From assembly GCA_019233695.1 (NCBI GenBank), contig JAFAME010000208.1:1-35582 (forward strand): 35,582 nucleotides of DNA, in the 5' to 3' direction. The translations under genes and the position numbers were made by a program. Under the pieces are notes generated by a model, which did no database searches, was not told the DNA's origin, and saw only the letters and a program-made list of their open reading frames with translations. The DNA comes from Methylobacteriaceae bacterium (GTDB taxonomy: Bacteria; Pseudomonadota; Alphaproteobacteria; Rhizobiales; Beijerinckiaceae). Position 1 is the first letter of the stretch. Every line of letters starts with the position of its first letter. Of the stretch, positions 17,879 to 26,257 are shown piece after piece.

Positions 17879-17985
17879 CTGTCATCCCGGCCGAAGCGAA
17901 GCGGAGAGCCGGGATCCGGAACAGGGATCTTTTCAGTAGCTTGTCCCCGGTTCCCGGAGAGCGCTTCGCGCTTCCGGGATGACAG
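17879..17985. repeat. Palindromic REP-like intergenic element
   Basis: A 107-bp element bounded by a perfect 12-bp inverted repeat: CTGTCATCCCGG at 17879-17890 and CCGGGATGACAG at 17974-17985. The inner arms (GAAGCGAAGCGGAGAGCCGGGATCC, in part, and CGGAGAGCGCTTCGCGC) can also pair. Such elements are common between convergent genes in Hyphomicrobiales. It lies between the binding-protein gene and the convergent DUF1993 gene and may act as a bidirectional terminator. Confidence 0.85.
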
Positions 17986-18032
17986 ATCGCATTTCTTTCC
18001 ACGTTCGGCCGGGGAACGCGCGGGCTCCGAGT

Positions 18033-18557
18033 TCAGGCCGCCGAGAGATCGGGGATGCTTCCGAGATAGTCGCGCTTGCCGATCTCCACGCCCGACTGAC
18101 GCAGGATCGCGTACGCGGTCGTCGCGTGGAAATAAAAATTCGGGAGGCAGACGTTGAACAAGAAATTCTCCGCCGGAGTCTTCATCTTATTGGAGCCCTG
18201 CGGAAAGACGACGTCGCGGCCCGCCGATGCATCGATTTGTTTGGGATCGATCGATTTGACGTAGGCGATCGTCCTGGCGATTCTGTCCTTGAGAGCATCG
18301 ATGGTCGTTTCAGTGTCTTCGAACTTCGGCGGATCGATGCCGGCGAGGCGGGATGCGCCGTTTTTGGCGAAGTCGGACGAAAGCTGCACCTGGCGCGCCA
18401 GGGCGAACATGTTTGGGAAGAGGCGCGTTCCGGCGAGAACCTCCGGCTCTATCTTTCTGGCGGCGCAATAGGCCGCCGCCTTGTCGAGAACGCCGGAGAG
18501 CGCTTCAAGCGTCCTCACGAAGGCGGGGATCGAAGCGGTATACATCGACAGGGGCAT
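18033..18557 (-). CDS. DUF1993 family protein
   Basis: A 174-residue protein of the DUF1993 family, a DinB-like four-helix bundle relative of unknown function. MPLSMYTASIPAFVRTLEAL at the N terminus, FNVCLPNFYFHATTAYAILR and VEIGKRDYLG at the C terminus are characteristic. His residues in FYFHATTAY could bind metal as in DinB-type proteins, but this is not established. No signal peptide. AGGAGAGG stands before ATG 18555-18557, which fixes the start over an in-frame codon nine residues upstream. Confidence 0.9.
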   Translation of the reverse strand: MPLSMYTASIPAFVRTLEALSGVLDKAAAYCAARKIEPEVLAGTRLFPNMFALARQVQLSSDFAKNGASRLAGIDPPKFEDTETTIDALKDRIARTIAYVKSIDPKQIDASAGRDVVFPQGSNKMKTPAENFLFNVCLPNFYFHATTAYAILRQSGVEIGKRDYLGSIPDLSAA

Positions 18558-18658
18558 TGGTTCCTCTCCTAAGGGGCTGCGCACCGGCAGCTTGAGCGAC
18601 GCGGCGGCTCCTTATACCTGCAACGCCTCCGAGATGAACCGTCAAAAACGCACCCGCC

Positions 18659-19717
18659 TCACGCCTGCGGCTTGCGCCGCCGCAGCGCGTCGACGGCAAG
18701 ACAGAGGATAGTGAACAGCATCTGCGCGCCGCATTGCGCGGTGTTGGATGTCGCGTCGTATTGCGGGGCCACCTCGACGACGTCGCCGCCGACGATGTCG
18801 AGCCCGGCGAGCCCGCGCAGGATCTCCAGTGCCTCACGCGGCATCAGGCCGCCGACCTCCGGGGTTCCGGTGCCCGGGGCAAAGCCCGGGTCGAGGCTGT
18901 CGACGTCGAAGGAAACATAGACGGGGCCGGAGCCGGCAACCTCTCGCGCCTTGGCGACGATCGCGGCGATGCCAAGGCGAGGAATGTCCTCGGCATGGAT
19001 CACCGTCATGCCGCTGTCGTAGGAGAATTCCCAAAGATATTCGGCGCCGCCCCTTATGCCGATCTGGATCGTGCGTTCCGCGTCGAGGACGCCGTCGAGC
19101 ACCGCCAGGCGGAAGGGGCCGCCGTGATGGAATTTGGCGCCCTCATAGGGGCCCGACGTGTCGCAATGCGCATCGATGTGGATGAGACCGACAGGCCGCG
19201 CCGCGCCGACCGCCTTCAGGATCGAATAGGTGATCGAATGGTCGCCGCCGACCGACAGCGGCACGACGCCCGAGGTTACGATCCTGCGGTAGAAGCTCTC
19301 GATGTCGGCGTGGCAGGAGGCAAGATCGAAGCGCGAGCGCATCGGCACGTCGCCGATATCGGCTGTCCGGCTCTCGGCGAAGGGCACGCGCTTCAGGACA
19401 TGTTCGTAGGGCCCGATGCGCTCGATCGACCGCACCGCCCGAGGCCCCAGCCGTGCGCCCGCGCGGTTGGTCACGCCGAGGTCCATCGGCACGCCGACGA
19501 GGGCGACCTCGAGACCGCCATAGCCGGGGAGGTCGGGAGCATCGGGTCGAAACGGCGCCCCGAGCAGCGTTGCCGGATCGGCAAACGGCCACTTGCGTTT
19601 GTCGCCATCCCTGAACTGCTGGGCGGCAACGCGCGCAAATTCGGGATCGTAGATGTCTCCGCCCATGGCGGTGAGATATTTGGCGCGCAGCCGCGCGAGC
19701 TTCTCTTCGAACGTCAT
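18659..19717 (-). CDS. speB: Agmatinase-type ureohydrolase
   Basis: A manganese enzyme of the arginase/agmatinase family, 352 residues. The metal ligands are all present: H150 in GGDHS, the D172-x-H174-x-D176 cluster (DAHCD), and D261/D263 in SFDVDSLDPGFAPGTGTPE. The family splits agmatine into putrescine and urea; related members cleave guanidinobutyrate, guanidinopropionate or proclavaminate, so the substrate is not certain. The N-terminal region (EEKLARLRAKYLTAMGGDIYDPEF) matches the longer alphaproteobacterial agmatinases of about 350 residues. The start ATG at 19715-19717 lacks a clear ribosome-binding site. The polyamine link with the binding protein at 16745 is suggestive. Confidence 0.9.
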   Translation of the reverse strand: MTFEEKLARLRAKYLTAMGGDIYDPEFARVAAQQFRDGDKRKWPFADPATLLGAPFRPDAPDLPGYGGLEVALVGVPMDLGVTNRAGARLGPRAVRSIERIGPYEHVLKRVPFAESRTADIGDVPMRSRFDLASCHADIESFYRRIVTSGVVPLSVGGDHSITYSILKAVGAARPVGLIHIDAHCDTSGPYEGAKFHHGGPFRLAVLDGVLDAERTIQIGIRGGAEYLWEFSYDSGMTVIHAEDIPRLGIAAIVAKAREVAGSGPVYVSFDVDSLDPGFAPGTGTPEVGGLMPREALEILRGLAGLDIVGGDVVEVAPQYDATSNTAQCGAQMLFTILCLAVDALRRRKPQA

Positions 19718-19986
19718 GCCATGGTCCAAAATTGATTCGACATGAGACGGATGCCACAAAGAGGCGATAATGCAGCCCCTTTAGCGAGTCGCCGCAGACC
19801 GCAATGCGATCGCCTCTGCAACCGAATTGCGTGTGCGGCGCCACCCCGCGACAAAGTCTTCCCTGTGCTCGCTCTGCCCAACCCGTGGCGTCGATACCCG
19901 TTTTCAGCCTAACATGGGCGAGATCACGCGTGCGCGCGACCGGGGCCACGCACCGGTCAATCATTCGAACATGCGAGGCGAAGGAG

Positions 19987-20559
19987 ATGAATGTATCAGA
20001 CCGGGCGAAAAACATCATGCTCTTTCCGCAATCGACATGGATTGCCATCGAGGCTGAGCAGATGTCGATTGGCGAAATCAATCGACATTACGTGATGCCG
20101 CTTGCCGCCATCCCGGCCGTTGCCACGGTGATCGGGGACACGCTGTTTGGCGGCTCGACTTTCGTCGACGATTTCGCCTTCGGAATCCTCGACGGCTTGC
20201 TGGCGTTCCTGTTCGTCCTTGTCGTCACCTCCATCGTGGCCGTCATCATCGACTGGACTGCGCCCAATTTCGGCGGCAAGAAGAATAGACTGAATTCGTA
20301 CAAGCTTGCGGCCTATTCCCTGACCCCGGCCTGGCTCGCCGGCGTCTTCAACATCGTTCCCGCCCTGTCGCGGCTGACCATTCTCGGCATTTACGGCGCC
20401 TATCTGCTCTATCTCGGCATTCCGATATTGATGAAGAGCCCGGCCGATCGAGCCGTTCCCTACATGGCAACGATCGCCCTTGTTGCCGTTGCCCTCTTGA
20501 TTGCCGTCAGCCTGATGGTCCCCAAGTTGTTTCTGCTGTTTGGAAGCTACGTCAAGTGA
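19987..20559 (+). CDS. Yip1-family integral membrane protein
   Basis: A 190-residue protein with a soluble N terminus (MNVSDRAKNIMLFPQSTWIAIEAE, typical of bacterial Yip1-domain proteins) and about five membrane helices: AAIPAVATVIGDTLF, ILDGLLAFLFVLVVTSIVAVII, LAAYSLTPAWLAGVFNIVP, ILGIYGAYLLYLGIPILM and IALVAVALLIAVSLMVPKL. The molecular function of bacterial members is unknown. AAGGAG directly abuts ATG 19987, unusually close for a ribosome-binding site, but no better in-frame start exists. Its stop overlaps the mmcB start by four bases (GTGA), so the two are translationally coupled. Confidence 0.88.
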   Translation: MNVSDRAKNIMLFPQSTWIAIEAEQMSIGEINRHYVMPLAAIPAVATVIGDTLFGGSTFVDDFAFGILDGLLAFLFVLVVTSIVAVIIDWTAPNFGGKKNRLNSYKLAAYSLTPAWLAGVFNIVPALSRLTILGIYGAYLLYLGIPILMKSPADRAVPYMATIALVAVALLIAVSLMVPKLFLLFGSYVK

Positions 20560-21059
20560 CCGGGATTGAAACGGGCTTCGAGCCCGGACAATTCGCTGGG
20601 AATGCTGTCATCGTGGACGGCCGTCAGTCCGAGACAGCGCTGCGGGTCGCCCGCGGCACGCGCCGGCTGTGGCGGGCGATCGGTTGCTCCACTGTCACCG
20701 AGCTTGTGCTTCTCGACGGTCGCCGCGCCGATATCGTCGCGCTTGGCCCGGACGGCTCCATTCATATCGTCGAGATCAAATCATCGCTCGCCGACTTCCG
20801 CGCCGACCTGAAATGGCGGGACTATCGCGGCCATTGCGACCGGCTGTACTTTGCCATTCCGGAGACCATACCGCAGACCCTGATGCCCGAGGATGCCGGT
20901 TTGATCGTCGCTGACGCCTATGGCGCCGCCATCATCTGGGAAGCGCCCGAGCATCGCATCGCGCCGGCAACGAGAAGGGCGGTCCTCTTGCGATTCGCCC
21001 AGGCCGCGGCCGACAGGCTGCATGTGCTCGGGGATCCGGAAGCCGCCAATTCCGTCTGA
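20556..21059 (+). CDS. mmcB: MmcB family DNA-repair protein (putative nuclease)
   Basis: A 167-residue protein matching MmcB, named in Caulobacter for mitomycin C resistance under SOS control. The fold is PD-(D/E)XK nuclease-like: D59 (RRADIVAL), then E73-x-K75 (HIVEIKSS) form the expected catalytic triad, followed by DFRADLKW and YFAIPE. The start is GTG at 20556, inside the stop of the Yip1 gene (GTGA overlap). I saw no alphaproteobacterial LexA box (GTTC-N7-GTTC) upstream of the pair, so SOS control is not supported here. Confidence 0.9.
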   Translation: MTGIETGFEPGQFAGNAVIVDGRQSETALRVARGTRRLWRAIGCSTVTELVLLDGRRADIVALGPDGSIHIVEIKSSLADFRADLKWRDYRGHCDRLYFAIPETIPQTLMPEDAGLIVADAYGAAIIWEAPEHRIAPATRRAVLLRFAQAAADRLHVLGDPEAANSV

Positions 21060-21092
21060 GGCCGGCGGCCCGCGAGCTTGGCGGAACGCGGA

Positions 21093-21692
21093 TCACCGTG
21101 GCGCGCGCTTTGCCAGGATGCGTTGCAGGGTGCGCCGGTGCATATTGAGGCGGCGCGCCGTCTCGGAGACATTTCGGCCGCACAGCTCATAGACGCGCTG
21201 GATGTGCTCCCAGCGGACCCGATCGGCCGACATTGGATTTTCCGGAAGCTCGGCCTGGTCGTGGCGCGTCGCCATCAGCGCGGCATAGATCTCGTCGGCA
21301 TCCGCCGGCTTTGCGAGATAGTCGAAGGCCCCGAGCTTCACCGCCGTCACCGCGGTCGCGATGTTGCCGTAGCCGGTCAGAATAATGCCGCGGGCCTCGG
21401 GCCGCCTCGTCTTCAGCTCCGAGATGACATCAAGCCCGTTGCCGTCGGAAAGCCGCATGTCGATGATGGCGAAGGCAGGCGGTTCCGCTGTGATTGCGGC
21501 AAGGCCTTCCGCGACGGTTTCCACCGCCGTGACGATGAAGTTGCGGGTTTCCATGGCCCGCGCCAGGCGGGTTAGGAACGGCTTGTCGTCATCGACGATG
21601 AGAAGCGTGCGCTCCTCGCGTACCGCGGACGGATCGGGGCCGGGCTGCTGGGTCGCCGACTGCGGCTCGCGACTATGCGTTACATCGATCAT
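21093..21692 (-). CDS. actR: Redox response regulator RegA/ActR/PrrA
   Basis: A 199-residue response regulator. The receiver domain has the acidic cluster DDD (34-36), the phospho-acceptor D78 (FAIIDMRLSDG) and the lysine of LAKPAD. The Fis-type helix-turn-helix at the C terminus (NVSETARRLNMHRRTLQR) is the near-invariant RegA DNA-recognition element. The family controls photosynthesis, nitrogen and carbon fixation, respiration and acid tolerance genes according to redox state. The start at 21690-21692 has a strong AAGGAGGG. The gene precedes nothing on its strand in this direction except the converging mmcB. The kinase gene regB lies 37 bp upstream in the same orientation, so the two are an operon. 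Confidence 0.95.
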   Translation of the reverse strand: MIDVTHSREPQSATQQPGPDPSAVREERTLLIVDDDKPFLTRLARAMETRNFIVTAVETVAEGLAAITAEPPAFAIIDMRLSDGNGLDVISELKTRRPEARGIILTGYGNIATAVTAVKLGAFDYLAKPADADEIYAALMATRHDQAELPENPMSADRVRWEHIQRVYELCGRNVSETARRLNMHRRTLQRILAKRAPR

Positions 21693-21729
21693 CTGCCCTC
21701 CTTAGGGGTTCTTGTTGTCGTTTCTTCAT

Positions 21730-23133
21730 CTAGCGAGCAATTGCGGCCTTTACAGAGGTCTCGGGACGCCGCGTAACGGCATCCCCCCGGCTGCGGCCGC
21801 GTTCGAACGCAATCCGCGGCCAGCCGAGCGTGACGATGGCGCCGGATGCCGGCGGATCGGCATTGCGCGTCGCCAGCGCTGCGCCGGAGCGTTCCAGCAG
21901 CGTCTTGGCGATGAAGAGACCCAGGCCCAGCCCCGAATCCTCGTCGATTTTGGCGCGTCGGTCGAGGCCCCGCGAGGTGACGTAGGGCTCGCCGATGCGA
22001 AGCAGAATGTGAGCGGGAAAGCCGGGACCGTCGTCCTCGATGGCAATCTCGAGCCTCTCGCGTGTCCAGGTAGCGGTGATGCGAACCTCGGTGCGGGCGA
22101 AATCGACGGCATTCTCGATGAGATTGCCGAGCCCGTAGAGCATGCCGGGATTGCGGCGGCAGACCGGCTCCGGCCCGTCGCCGTGGCGGTCGACCCGCAC
22201 GTTGACGCCGAAATTGCGGTGCGGCTCGACCGCCTCCTCGAGGAGATGGCCGAGCGTCATGTCGTCGTGAGGATGCGGCTCCTCGTTGCCGAGCGAAGCA
22301 AGCTTGCCGAGAATGGCCCGGCAGCGCGCCACCTCCTGAGTGACCAGGGCGAGATCCTCTCCGACCGGGCCGGTCTTCGGCATGAGCGAGGCGAGCTCCT
22401 TGACGACCAGCGTGATCGTTGCAAGAGGGGTGCCCAATTCGTGCGCGGCTGCGGCGGCGTAGCCGTCGAGCTGTGACAGGTGCTGTTCGCGGGCAAGCAC
22501 CAGCTCGGCGGCGGCGAGCGCGTCGGAGAGGCGCCGTGCCTCCTCGGCGACGCGCGAGGCATAAACGCCGATGAAGACCGTGCCGAGCACGACCGCAACC
22601 CAGATTCCAACCGAGTAGAGGAACGGCAGCGTCAGCACGGCGCCGGCAAACCACGGCAGCGGCAGATGCCTGAAGGCAAGGACGGTCGCCGAGGCCGCCG
22701 TCAGCACGCCGAGGCCGAGCGTCCGGCGAGGCGACAGTGACGTCGCCGAGATCATGACCGGCGCCAGAAAGAGAATCGCGAACGGATTCTGCAGACCGCC
22801 CGTCAGATAAAGGAGCGCCGACAACTGCACGACGTCATAGGCAAGCAGGATCGATGCCGGTCCGTCGTCGAGGCGATGGCTTACCGGAAAGCGCAGCCGC
22901 AAGCCGACGTTCAGCCACGCTGAAAGTGCGATGGCAAGGAAACAGAGGCCGAACGGCAGGTCGAAGCCGAGCACGAAATAGGTGAACAGGACCGCGACCG
23001 ATTGGCCGGCAATGGCAAGCCAGCGCAATCGGACAATCGTGTCGACGCGCAACCGACGCGCGCGCCGTCCAAGGTCTATTTCGGAGACGTCGGGCACGCT
23101 GCAAATGTAGACCGAGAGCGGCGCTGATACCAC
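21730..23133 (-). CDS. actS: Redox sensor histidine kinase RegB/ActS/PrrB
   Basis: A membrane histidine kinase of about 467 residues and partner of the adjacent RegA. Six membrane helices fill residues 25-195. The quinone-binding signature GGLQNPFA lies between helices. The H-box AAAHELGTPLATI places the autophosphorylated histidine at H231. The redox-active cysteine motif RCR has C271, equivalent to Cys265 of Rhodobacter RegB. The ATPase domain has NLIENAVDFA, DDGPGFP and SGLGLGLFIAK. The start is uncertain: no ATG is suitable, and I chose GTG at 23131-23133, which has CGAGG about 10 bases upstream; GTG at 23095-23097 (VPDVSEIDL) is an alternative. Cys oxidation and quinone binding are known to inhibit the kinase in the family. 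Confidence 0.93.
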   Translation of the reverse strand: MVSAPLSVYICSVPDVSEIDLGRRARRLRVDTIVRLRWLAIAGQSVAVLFTYFVLGFDLPFGLCFLAIALSAWLNVGLRLRFPVSHRLDDGPASILLAYDVVQLSALLYLTGGLQNPFAILFLAPVMISATSLSPRRTLGLGVLTAASATVLAFRHLPLPWFAGAVLTLPFLYSVGIWVAVVLGTVFIGVYASRVAEEARRLSDALAAAELVLAREQHLSQLDGYAAAAAHELGTPLATITLVVKELASLMPKTGPVGEDLALVTQEVARCRAILGKLASLGNEEPHPHDDMTLGHLLEEAVEPHRNFGVNVRVDRHGDGPEPVCRRNPGMLYGLGNLIENAVDFARTEVRITATWTRERLEIAIEDDGPGFPAHILLRIGEPYVTSRGLDRRAKIDEDSGLGLGLFIAKTLLERSGAALATRNADPPASGAIVTLGWPRIAFERGRSRGDAVTRRPETSVKAAIAR

Positions 23134-23313
23134 CTTTCGCCGGCGCCTCGCGTGTAACGCGAAATCCGCATGTTCTGGCAATCGGCTGCTGCGACCCGCA
23201 GGCGGTTGCCAATTGCCGGTCAAAGCCCCTATCGTGCCGCGCACGCGGTGGCATGCCGCGCCCATGGGCTGGCGCCGGTGCCGGGCCCCGTTTGCGAGGA
23301 ATCATCGAGCCTC

Positions 23314-25074
23314 ATGTTGGCACCATCGACACGGCGCTTCACGCTCGTCCTCATCAAACCCTCCCACTACGACGATGACGGCTATGTCATCCAATGGATG
23401 CGCTCGGCCATCCCGTCGAACACCCTTGCGGTGCTGAACGGACTTGCCCTCGACTGTTGCGCCCGCCGAGTGCTCGGCCCTGATGTCGAGATCGACATTG
23501 TCGCCTTCGACGAGACCAACACGCGCATCAGGCCGCACCGCATCGCGCGCCGCATCGGCGAGGCGGGCGGGCTCGGACTTGTGGCGCTCGTCGGCGTGCA
23601 ATCGAATCAGTTCCCGCGCGCCGTCGACATTGCGCGGCCGCTCCGGGCGGCGGGAGTGCAGGTGGCAATCGGCGGGTTCCATGTGTCGGGTTGCCTTGCC
23701 ATGCTGCCGGACCTGCCGGCCGACCTTGCCGCGGCCCGCGACCTCGGCATCTCGCTCTTTGCGGGGGAGGCCGAGGGGCGGTTCGAGACCGTGCTGCGCG
23801 ACGCGCTCGCCGGAACGCTCGCCCCGATCTACAACTTCATGGCGGACCTGCCCGGCCTCGACGGTGCGCCGATGCCGCTTTTGCCGGCGGCGCGCATCGA
23901 GCGCACGGGAGGGCGCCTCACGAGCTTCGATGCGGGGCGTGGCTGCCCGTTCCAATGCTCGTTCTGCACGATCATCAACGTCCAAGGTCGAAAGTCGCGC
24001 CATCGCACGGCCGACGACGTCGAGGCGATCATCCGCACCAATCTCGCCCAGGGCGTCGATCATTTCTTCATCACCGACGACAATCTGGCGCGCAACCGCA
24101 ACTGGGAAGCGATCTTCGACCGGATGATCGCGATGCGCGAAGAGGAGGGCCTCTTCTTCCGCCACGTTATCCAGGTCGACACGCTCTGTCACCGCATTCC
24201 GCGCTTCATCGAGAAGGCGGCCCGCGCCGGGGTCGCGCGCGTCTTCCTCGGCCTGGAGAGCATCAACCCCGAAAGCCTCGTCGGCGCCAAGAAGAAGCAG
24301 AACCGCATCTCCGAATACCGTAAAATGCTGCTCGCATGGAAGAAAGTCGGCTGCTTCACCTATGCCGGCTATATCCTCGGCTTCCCTTCAGATACTCCCG
24401 AAAGTATCGTTCGTGACATCAAGATCATCCAGCGCGAATTGCCGCTCGATCTGCTCGAATTCTTCTGCCTGACGCCGCTACCCGGTTCGGAGGATCACAA
24501 GAAGCTTGCCATGGCCGGGGTTGCGATGGACCCGGACATGAACAAATACGACCTCGAGCACGTCACCACCGGCCATCCGCGGATGTCGAAGCAGGAGTGG
24601 GAGCGCGCCTATCGGCTTGCCTGGGAGACCTACTACACGCCCGACCACATGGCGACCGTCATGCGCCGCGCCGTCGCCACCGGCATCAGCCCGGGCAAGA
24701 TGATGTTCCTGTTCTTGTGGTTCTATGGCTGCGTGATCATCGAGAAGATCCATCCGCTCGAAGGCGGGTATCTGCGCCGCAAGGTGCGCAGGGATCGCCG
24801 GCCCGGCTTTCCGGTCGAAAATCCTTTTGTCTTTTATCCGAAATATCTTCTCGACCTCATCGCCAAACATGTTCGCGTCGGGCGCATGATCTGGTGCCTG
24901 GGCCGGGTCCGGCGCGCCATCAAGCGCGATCCCAACCGGGCCAGATTCATGGACCTTGCGCTCACGCCGGTCGCCGACGACGAACTCGAATCGCTGGAAA
25001 TGTTCCAGGTGTCGGACGCCACTCGCGCCGCCGCAGCCAAGGCCAAGCGCATGGCGAGCGCTGCCGCGAGCTGA
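23314..25074 (+). CDS. B12-binding-type radical SAM protein
   Basis: A 586-residue iron-sulphur enzyme. The N-terminal 150 residues form a Rossmann-like cobalamin-binding-type domain (FTLVLIKPSHYDDDGYV, VALVGVQSNQFPRA, QVAIGGFH) without a DxHxxG motif, as in BchE-like proteins. The radical SAM core has the 4Fe-4S ligands C211-x3-C215-x2-C218 (GCPFQCSFC), then FFITDDNLARN and the VFLGLESIN strand. The C-terminal 200 residues include a hydrophobic stretch (MMFLFLWFYGCVII) and basic segments that suggest membrane contact. The reaction is unknown; relatives methylate or rearrange lipids and tetrapyrroles. It is transcribed divergently from regB across 180 bp, so redox control is possible. ATG 23314 was chosen because the upstream extension overlaps the regB start region. 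Confidence 0.88.
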   Translation: MLAPSTRRFTLVLIKPSHYDDDGYVIQWMRSAIPSNTLAVLNGLALDCCARRVLGPDVEIDIVAFDETNTRIRPHRIARRIGEAGGLGLVALVGVQSNQFPRAVDIARPLRAAGVQVAIGGFHVSGCLAMLPDLPADLAAARDLGISLFAGEAEGRFETVLRDALAGTLAPIYNFMADLPGLDGAPMPLLPAARIERTGGRLTSFDAGRGCPFQCSFCTIINVQGRKSRHRTADDVEAIIRTNLAQGVDHFFITDDNLARNRNWEAIFDRMIAMREEEGLFFRHVIQVDTLCHRIPRFIEKAARAGVARVFLGLESINPESLVGAKKKQNRISEYRKMLLAWKKVGCFTYAGYILGFPSDTPESIVRDIKIIQRELPLDLLEFFCLTPLPGSEDHKKLAMAGVAMDPDMNKYDLEHVTTGHPRMSKQEWERAYRLAWETYYTPDHMATVMRRAVATGISPGKMMFLFLWFYGCVIIEKIHPLEGGYLRRKVRRDRRPGFPVENPFVFYPKYLLDLIAKHVRVGRMIWCLGRVRRAIKRDPNRARFMDLALTPVADDELESLEMFQVSDATRAAAAKAKRMASAAAS

Positions 25075-25141
25075 GGGCGCCGCCTGCATCTCGTGTCCTT
25101 CCGCCCCGATGCTGGTTAACCGGTAACGTTAATCGGTAGGG

Positions 25142-25156
25142 TTAAGCCTCCCTTAA
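25142..25156 (+). promoter_or_regulatory. Candidate CtrA-binding box upstream of first barrel gene
   Basis: A perfect TTAA-N7-TTAA (spacer GCCTCCC) inside the dyad GGTTAAG...CCTTAAGG. It starts 94 bases before ATG 25236. Two more TTAA tetramers occur just upstream (25116 and 25129), spaced by nine bases. TTAA is rare in this GC-rich window. TTAA-N7-TTAA is the consensus of the alphaproteobacterial cell-cycle regulator CtrA; binding here is inferred. Confidence 0.6.
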
Positions 25157-25235
25157 GGACTTCGTGAAAAAGTGGCCCACGTTGGCATCACGCGTGGGGC
25201 CGCCTTGGCGCCCGAACGAAGGGAAGGGACTGGTC

Positions 25236-26195
25236 ATGGGCAGCTTGAAAGCCCTGTTCATCGCGGGCGTCGTCGCGACTGGGGCGACGGCTGCCGCCCG
25301 TGCGGCGGATCTGCCGCCGGCGCCGCCGCTGGAGCCGGTGGCGCCTGCGGTTGCCGAATTCTCCGGCTGGTATCTGCGCGCTGACGTCGGCGTCGGCGTC
25401 AACGCCGACCCGAAGCTGTCGACGACGCCGAACCCGCTTAACGGCAATCCGAGCTTCACCGATGCTGCCGGCAACACCTATGTCGGCGCCTTCAACAGCT
25501 ACAATTTCTTCAAGCCGAGCCTCGGCGCCAGCGGCTTTGTCGACATCGGCGTCGGCTATCAGTTCAACAACTGGTTCCGCGCCGACATCACGGGGGAATA
25601 CCGGGGCGGCTCTTCCTTCTCGGCCCTCGATACGCTGAACGATTCGGGCACCTTCACCACGGCGGCCGGCGTCGCCTCTCCCGCAAGCCATTCGCTGCGC
25701 AACTTCTACAAGGGCACGCTCTCCTCGATCGTGCTGCTCGCCAACGGCTATATCGACCTCGGCACCTGGTACGGCATCACGCCCTACATCGGCGCCGGCG
25801 TCGGCGGCACGCAGAACAGCCTGCGCGATACGACCGACACCGGGTTCTTCTCGACGGTCGTGGGCGGCGTGTCAGGCGCGCCCTCGCCGACCGGCGGCTT
25901 CTTCAGCGACGGTAACAAGACCAACCTCGCCTGGGCGGTGATGGCCGGCCTCGGCTACCAGGTGACGCCGAACGTGAAGCTCGAAATGGGCTATCGCTAT
26001 CTCAACCTCGGCGAGTTCAAATCCGGCACTCCCCACTGCGCCAATCCTGACGGCACGTTCAGCTGCGCGCCCTTCATCCTGCACGGCAAGGAGCTCGCCT
26101 CCAACGACTTCAGGATCGGCATGCGCTGGATGTTCGGCGCGCCGCCGCCGCCGGTCTATGAGGCGCCGCCGGAGCCGATCGTGCGCAAGTATTGA
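25236..26195 (+). CDS. Omp25-like outer-membrane beta-barrel protein
   Basis: A 319-residue outer-membrane protein with a signal peptide (MGSLKALFIAGVVATGATAAARA, cut before ADLPP), a Pro-rich linker and alternating amphipathic strands: GWYLRADVGVG, GYQFNNWFRADITGEYRG, GYIDLGTWYGITPYIGAGVGG, LAWAVMAGLGYQVTPNVKLE, GYRYLNLGEF, and the last strand DFRIGMRWMF. A proline-rich tail ending VRKY follows the last strand. Its fold resembles the small Omp25/Opa barrels of Hyphomicrobiales, which tether or stabilise the envelope. It is a paralogue of the gene at 28896. Start ATG 25236 has a GGAAGGGA run upstream. A strong terminator follows. Confidence 0.93.
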   Translation: MGSLKALFIAGVVATGATAAARAADLPPAPPLEPVAPAVAEFSGWYLRADVGVGVNADPKLSTTPNPLNGNPSFTDAAGNTYVGAFNSYNFFKPSLGASGFVDIGVGYQFNNWFRADITGEYRGGSSFSALDTLNDSGTFTTAAGVASPASHSLRNFYKGTLSSIVLLANGYIDLGTWYGITPYIGAGVGGTQNSLRDTTDTGFFSTVVGGVSGAPSPTGGFFSDGNKTNLAWAVMAGLGYQVTPNVKLEMGYRYLNLGEFKSGTPHCANPDGTFSCAPFILHGKELASNDFRIGMRWMFGAPPPPVYEAPPEPIVRKY

Positions 26196-26216
26196 TCAAC
26201 TGCAACCTGAGAAGAC

Positions 26217-26256
26217 AAAGAGTAGGGCGCGAACTGGAGTTCGCGCCCTACTCTTT
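26217..26256 (+). terminator. Rho-independent terminator after first barrel gene
   Basis: A perfect 18-bp inverted repeat (26217-26234 and 26239-26256) with a four-base loop TGGA, beginning AAAGAG and ending CTCTTTTG. The A-run before and T-run after make it work in either direction. It begins 21 bases after the stop of the barrel gene. Confidence 0.92.
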
Positions 26257-26257
26257 T

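Noticed and set aside
18734-19735. 333-codon plus-strand open frame opposite the agmatinase gene
   Set aside because: It is exactly antisense to a gene with all catalytic residues and encodes low-information Arg/Ala/Asp-rich sequence, as expected for high-GC shadow frames.
19718-20556. LexA/SOS box upstream of mmcB
   Set aside because: No GTTC-N7-GTTC was found; the closest is a single GTTC half-site near 19965.
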